A stretch of DNA of 64,000 bases from Collinsella sp. (GTDB lineage: Bacteria; Actinomycetota; Coriobacteriia; Coriobacteriales; Coriobacteriaceae), in assembly GCA_019414025.1 (NCBI GenBank), contig DXMU01000046.1, forward strand, positions 66,401 through 130,400, written 5' to 3'. The stretch's first letter is position 1. Every line of letters begins with the position of its first letter. Position numbers and translations under genes: made by a program. The notes under the pieces were generated by a model, which ran no database searches, had not been told where the DNA came from, and saw nothing but the letters and a program-made list of their open reading frames with translations. Below are positions 62,434 to 64,000 of this stretch, one piece after another.

Positions 62434-62800
62434 TATAGTCACTGCCTATCTTGTGCCTCTGCCGAGGCGCCTTGCTTGCAATGTTTCTCCATATGCGTCT
62501 ACATGCGCGACGGGTATCTTCATCGAATCTAAGTATACCAACGAGTATCTCTGCATCAATGTAATCCAATGCTTCGTCGATATTGCGCCCATTTCTTACT
62601 ACTCCGTCAATTACGCTGATAACGTTTCTTTTTAGCTCGGGATTAATGTTCAATAGACCGGTATTGAGAACAGGGATATTGCCAACTTTCTTGGGCAGAA
62701 TCTCAAGCACACCGCCCCCACAGCTTCTGCCGTAAAGCTCCGTGAATGCGAACGCAATGCTGTTGTAATAGGCGATAATAGAACAGACGTTCGATAAAAT
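62405..62800 (-). pseudogene. C-terminal remnant of a DNA adenine methyltransferase
   Basis: The frame reads SIIAYYNSIAFAFTELYGRSCGGGVLEILPKKVGNIPVL, the usual end of N-6 adenine methyltransferases, and stops at 62405 inside the mcrB start. Upstream in frame is a TGA near 62816, and no catalytic motif (NPPF-type) is present. It is a truncated gene rather than a small protein. Confidence 0.65.
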
Positions 62801-62815
62801 AATATAGTATCAGAT

Positions 62816-62849
62816 AGCGGGCACGGTTTCAATCGAATCCGTGCCCGCT
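62816..62849. terminator. Perfect 11-bp hairpin upstream of the methyltransferase remnant
   Basis: AGCGGGCACGG (62816-62826) and CCGTGCCCGCT (62839-62849) with a 12-nt loop. No T-run on either side; it may end the 62936-63766 transcript or mark the island edge. Confidence 0.5.
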
Positions 62850-62935
62850 GCTGTATGCGTGTCCTTGCACGCCCAATATGCGCCGTAAAAGCCGTCTTCT
62901 TCGACGTCAAAGTGAATGCGCTTCGTTTTTGCCTC

Positions 62936-63766
62936 TCAAAATCTTATTTTCACGATTTGCATTTTCATCCCGTTGTCACCGACCCTTGCGAGAAACCGGA
63001 AAAAGCCGCTGACAGAAGGGTCTCTCAAATCGTTGTAGCCCAGCATATAGCCGCGACTTGTGACCTGCAGACGGCTGTCCCACGTGCCGATTTCCTTGGC
63101 GGCATCCGAAACCGCAAAATATGCCCCCACATCCTTGATTTTTGCGGTCTTTAGCCATGTTTTTGCGATCATCTTTACTGCCGTCCGATTGGCAGCATCA
63201 AAGACCAGCACACCGCCGGGGAAAGCGTCCGCCATCCCCCGCACCAGTTCCCGGACCTGCTGGGTCGGGAAGTAATAGAACACCCCGGAGGCAAAGAACA
63301 CCGCCCCGCCGGAGGCATCGATCTTGTCAAACCATGCGGGGTCTTTCAGGTCGCAGGGGATGTTTTGCTCCCGCTCCCCGGCGGGCAGCAGCTGCTGCCG
63401 CAAGGCAATCACATCCGGGAAGTCCAGATTGTAGATCTTGCATCTGCCGTTGTCGCAGGCTCTGCCGGTGTTATCCAGCCCACAGCCCAGATTGACCACC
63501 GCCGCGCTGGGATGGGTTTTCAGATAATTCCGTACCTCCCACGCAAGGTCATTCTGCCGCATGGCGACCTCCAGCGCACCGAACCGCTGCATCAGGCTGC
63601 GGGAGTTTTTCTCTGCCTCTGAAAAGTCGTAGTCGATCTGGTCGATCAGATGCACCGCTGTTTCGTCTTGGTAAAGGTTCGGATACAGCTCCGTACACAG
63701 CTTCCGGGAATACAGCGGGAGGATCAGCGTCTCCTGCACGGTGTTTTTCTCAATTATACATTTCAT
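62936..63766 (-). CDS. PPM1/LCMT-type SAM methyltransferase
   Basis: 276 residues; AAGGAAG upstream of ATG. AAVVNLGCGLDNTGRACDNGRCKIYNLDFPDVIALRQ is the leucine carboxyl methyltransferase/Tcmp pattern, and GAVFFASGVFYYFPTQQV follows. Bacterial members modify small molecules. Lysine-rich N terminus and Firmicutes-like codon choice (AAA, TTT, ATT more frequent than in flanking genes) suggest recent transfer. Followed by another methyltransferase fragment upstream at the window edge. Confidence 0.8.
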   Translation of the reverse strand: MKCIIEKNTVQETLILPLYSRKLCTELYPNLYQDETAVHLIDQIDYDFSEAEKNSRSLMQRFGALEVAMRQNDLAWEVRNYLKTHPSAAVVNLGCGLDNTGRACDNGRCKIYNLDFPDVIALRQQLLPAGEREQNIPCDLKDPAWFDKIDASGGAVFFASGVFYYFPTQQVRELVRGMADAFPGGVLVFDAANRTAVKMIAKTWLKTAKIKDVGAYFAVSDAAKEIGTWDSRLQVTSRGYMLGYNDLRDPSVSGFFRFLARVGDNGMKMQIVKIRF

Positions 63767-63880
63767 AGGTTTCTTCCTTAGTGAATAAAAACTGTCATAA
63801 TTGCCGCCAGCACAGCCACTATGACCGGCATGCCTAACTCATGTGCAGGATGGATGCAAAAATGCCCGTGCTTGATGCCC

Positions 63881-64000
63881 TTACTTCCGCGCCGTGACGC
63901 AGAGCCACTTTTTCTTTTTGCGTATCTGCACCTCATGAAAACCCGCCTGCTCCAGATACGCCTTTAATTCAATGTCCTTGTAGATGGTCATGCCGCCGAT
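63881..64000 (-). CDS. C-terminal end of a class I methyltransferase (5' partial)
   Basis: The 39 residues before the TAA read TIYKDIELKAYLEQAGFHEVQIRKKKKWLCVTARK, the end of many small SAM methyltransferases (..GFxxVxIxxxxxWLCVxAxK). The rest lies past base 64000. It is the same strand and style as the preceding methyltransferase, 114 nt away. Confidence 0.6.
   Translation of the reverse strand: MGGMTIYKDIELKAYLEQAGFHEVQIRKKKKWLCVTARK

Overview
The window reads as chromosomal DNA of a high-GC, Gram-positive gut actinobacterium of the class Coriobacteriia, most likely Collinsella or a close relative. That is inferred from gene content and style: GatCAB for tRNA amidation, a MurT-GatD fusion, type III glutamine synthetase, LPxTG-type pili with a class C sortase, a tmRNA tag ending in ALAA, and many short intergenic palindromes. 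No taxonomic search was possible.

Layout. 1-7645 is a sortase-assembled pilus locus: a 5'-truncated beta-helix adhesin, two isopeptide-type pilins, a 49-residue small protein and a class C sortase. 7970-11471 is gatCAB. 11772-16472 is an AraC-type regulator divergent from a paired ABC exporter. 16668-19007 pairs a one-helix DUF6110-like protein with a metal P-type ATPase behind a DtxR-like palindrome. 19151-20016 is a RelB/PIN-type toxin-antitoxin pair. 20749-21112 is tmRNA, followed by repeats and a patatin-like lipase. 22767-26638 is housekeeping (rplM, rpsI, glmM, a PTS EIIA, nagB). 27086-30085 is a large NTPase/winged-helix regulator. 30155-37522 (minus strand) holds a YhbY-like protein, a methyltransferase, a UPF0210 protein and a folate/B12 methionine operon in which the MetH reactivation domain is a separate gene. 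37949-40036 is glnA type III. 40160-40750 is a repeat-rich spacer with tRNA-Glu. 40851-45193 is MurT-GatD plus two helical-repeat proteins. 45694-52272 holds three iron/zinc-type alcohol or polyol dehydrogenases, a polyferredoxin-like protein, ychF and a DUF1648 protein. 52282-54002 has a small XRE regulator with a perfect palindromic operator, and asparaginase.

From guaA (54271-55869) onward the window becomes a variable island: repeated GGGAATAA motifs like the guaA 3' end, a decayed phage lysis pair, an HTH protein, and a McrBC restriction system with an EVE-like reader domain and a DUF6508 partner, beside a truncated DNA methyltransferase. Two methyltransferases of foreign look close the window.

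The main points for follow-up are: antisense copies of the T-arm placed after both tmRNA and tRNA-Glu; a 33-bp intergenic palindrome family with conserved core and changing outer stem; a 221-bp element with 35-bp terminal inverted repeats; the DUF6110/P-type ATPase metal module; the MurT-GatD fusion; and the guaA-linked defence island.
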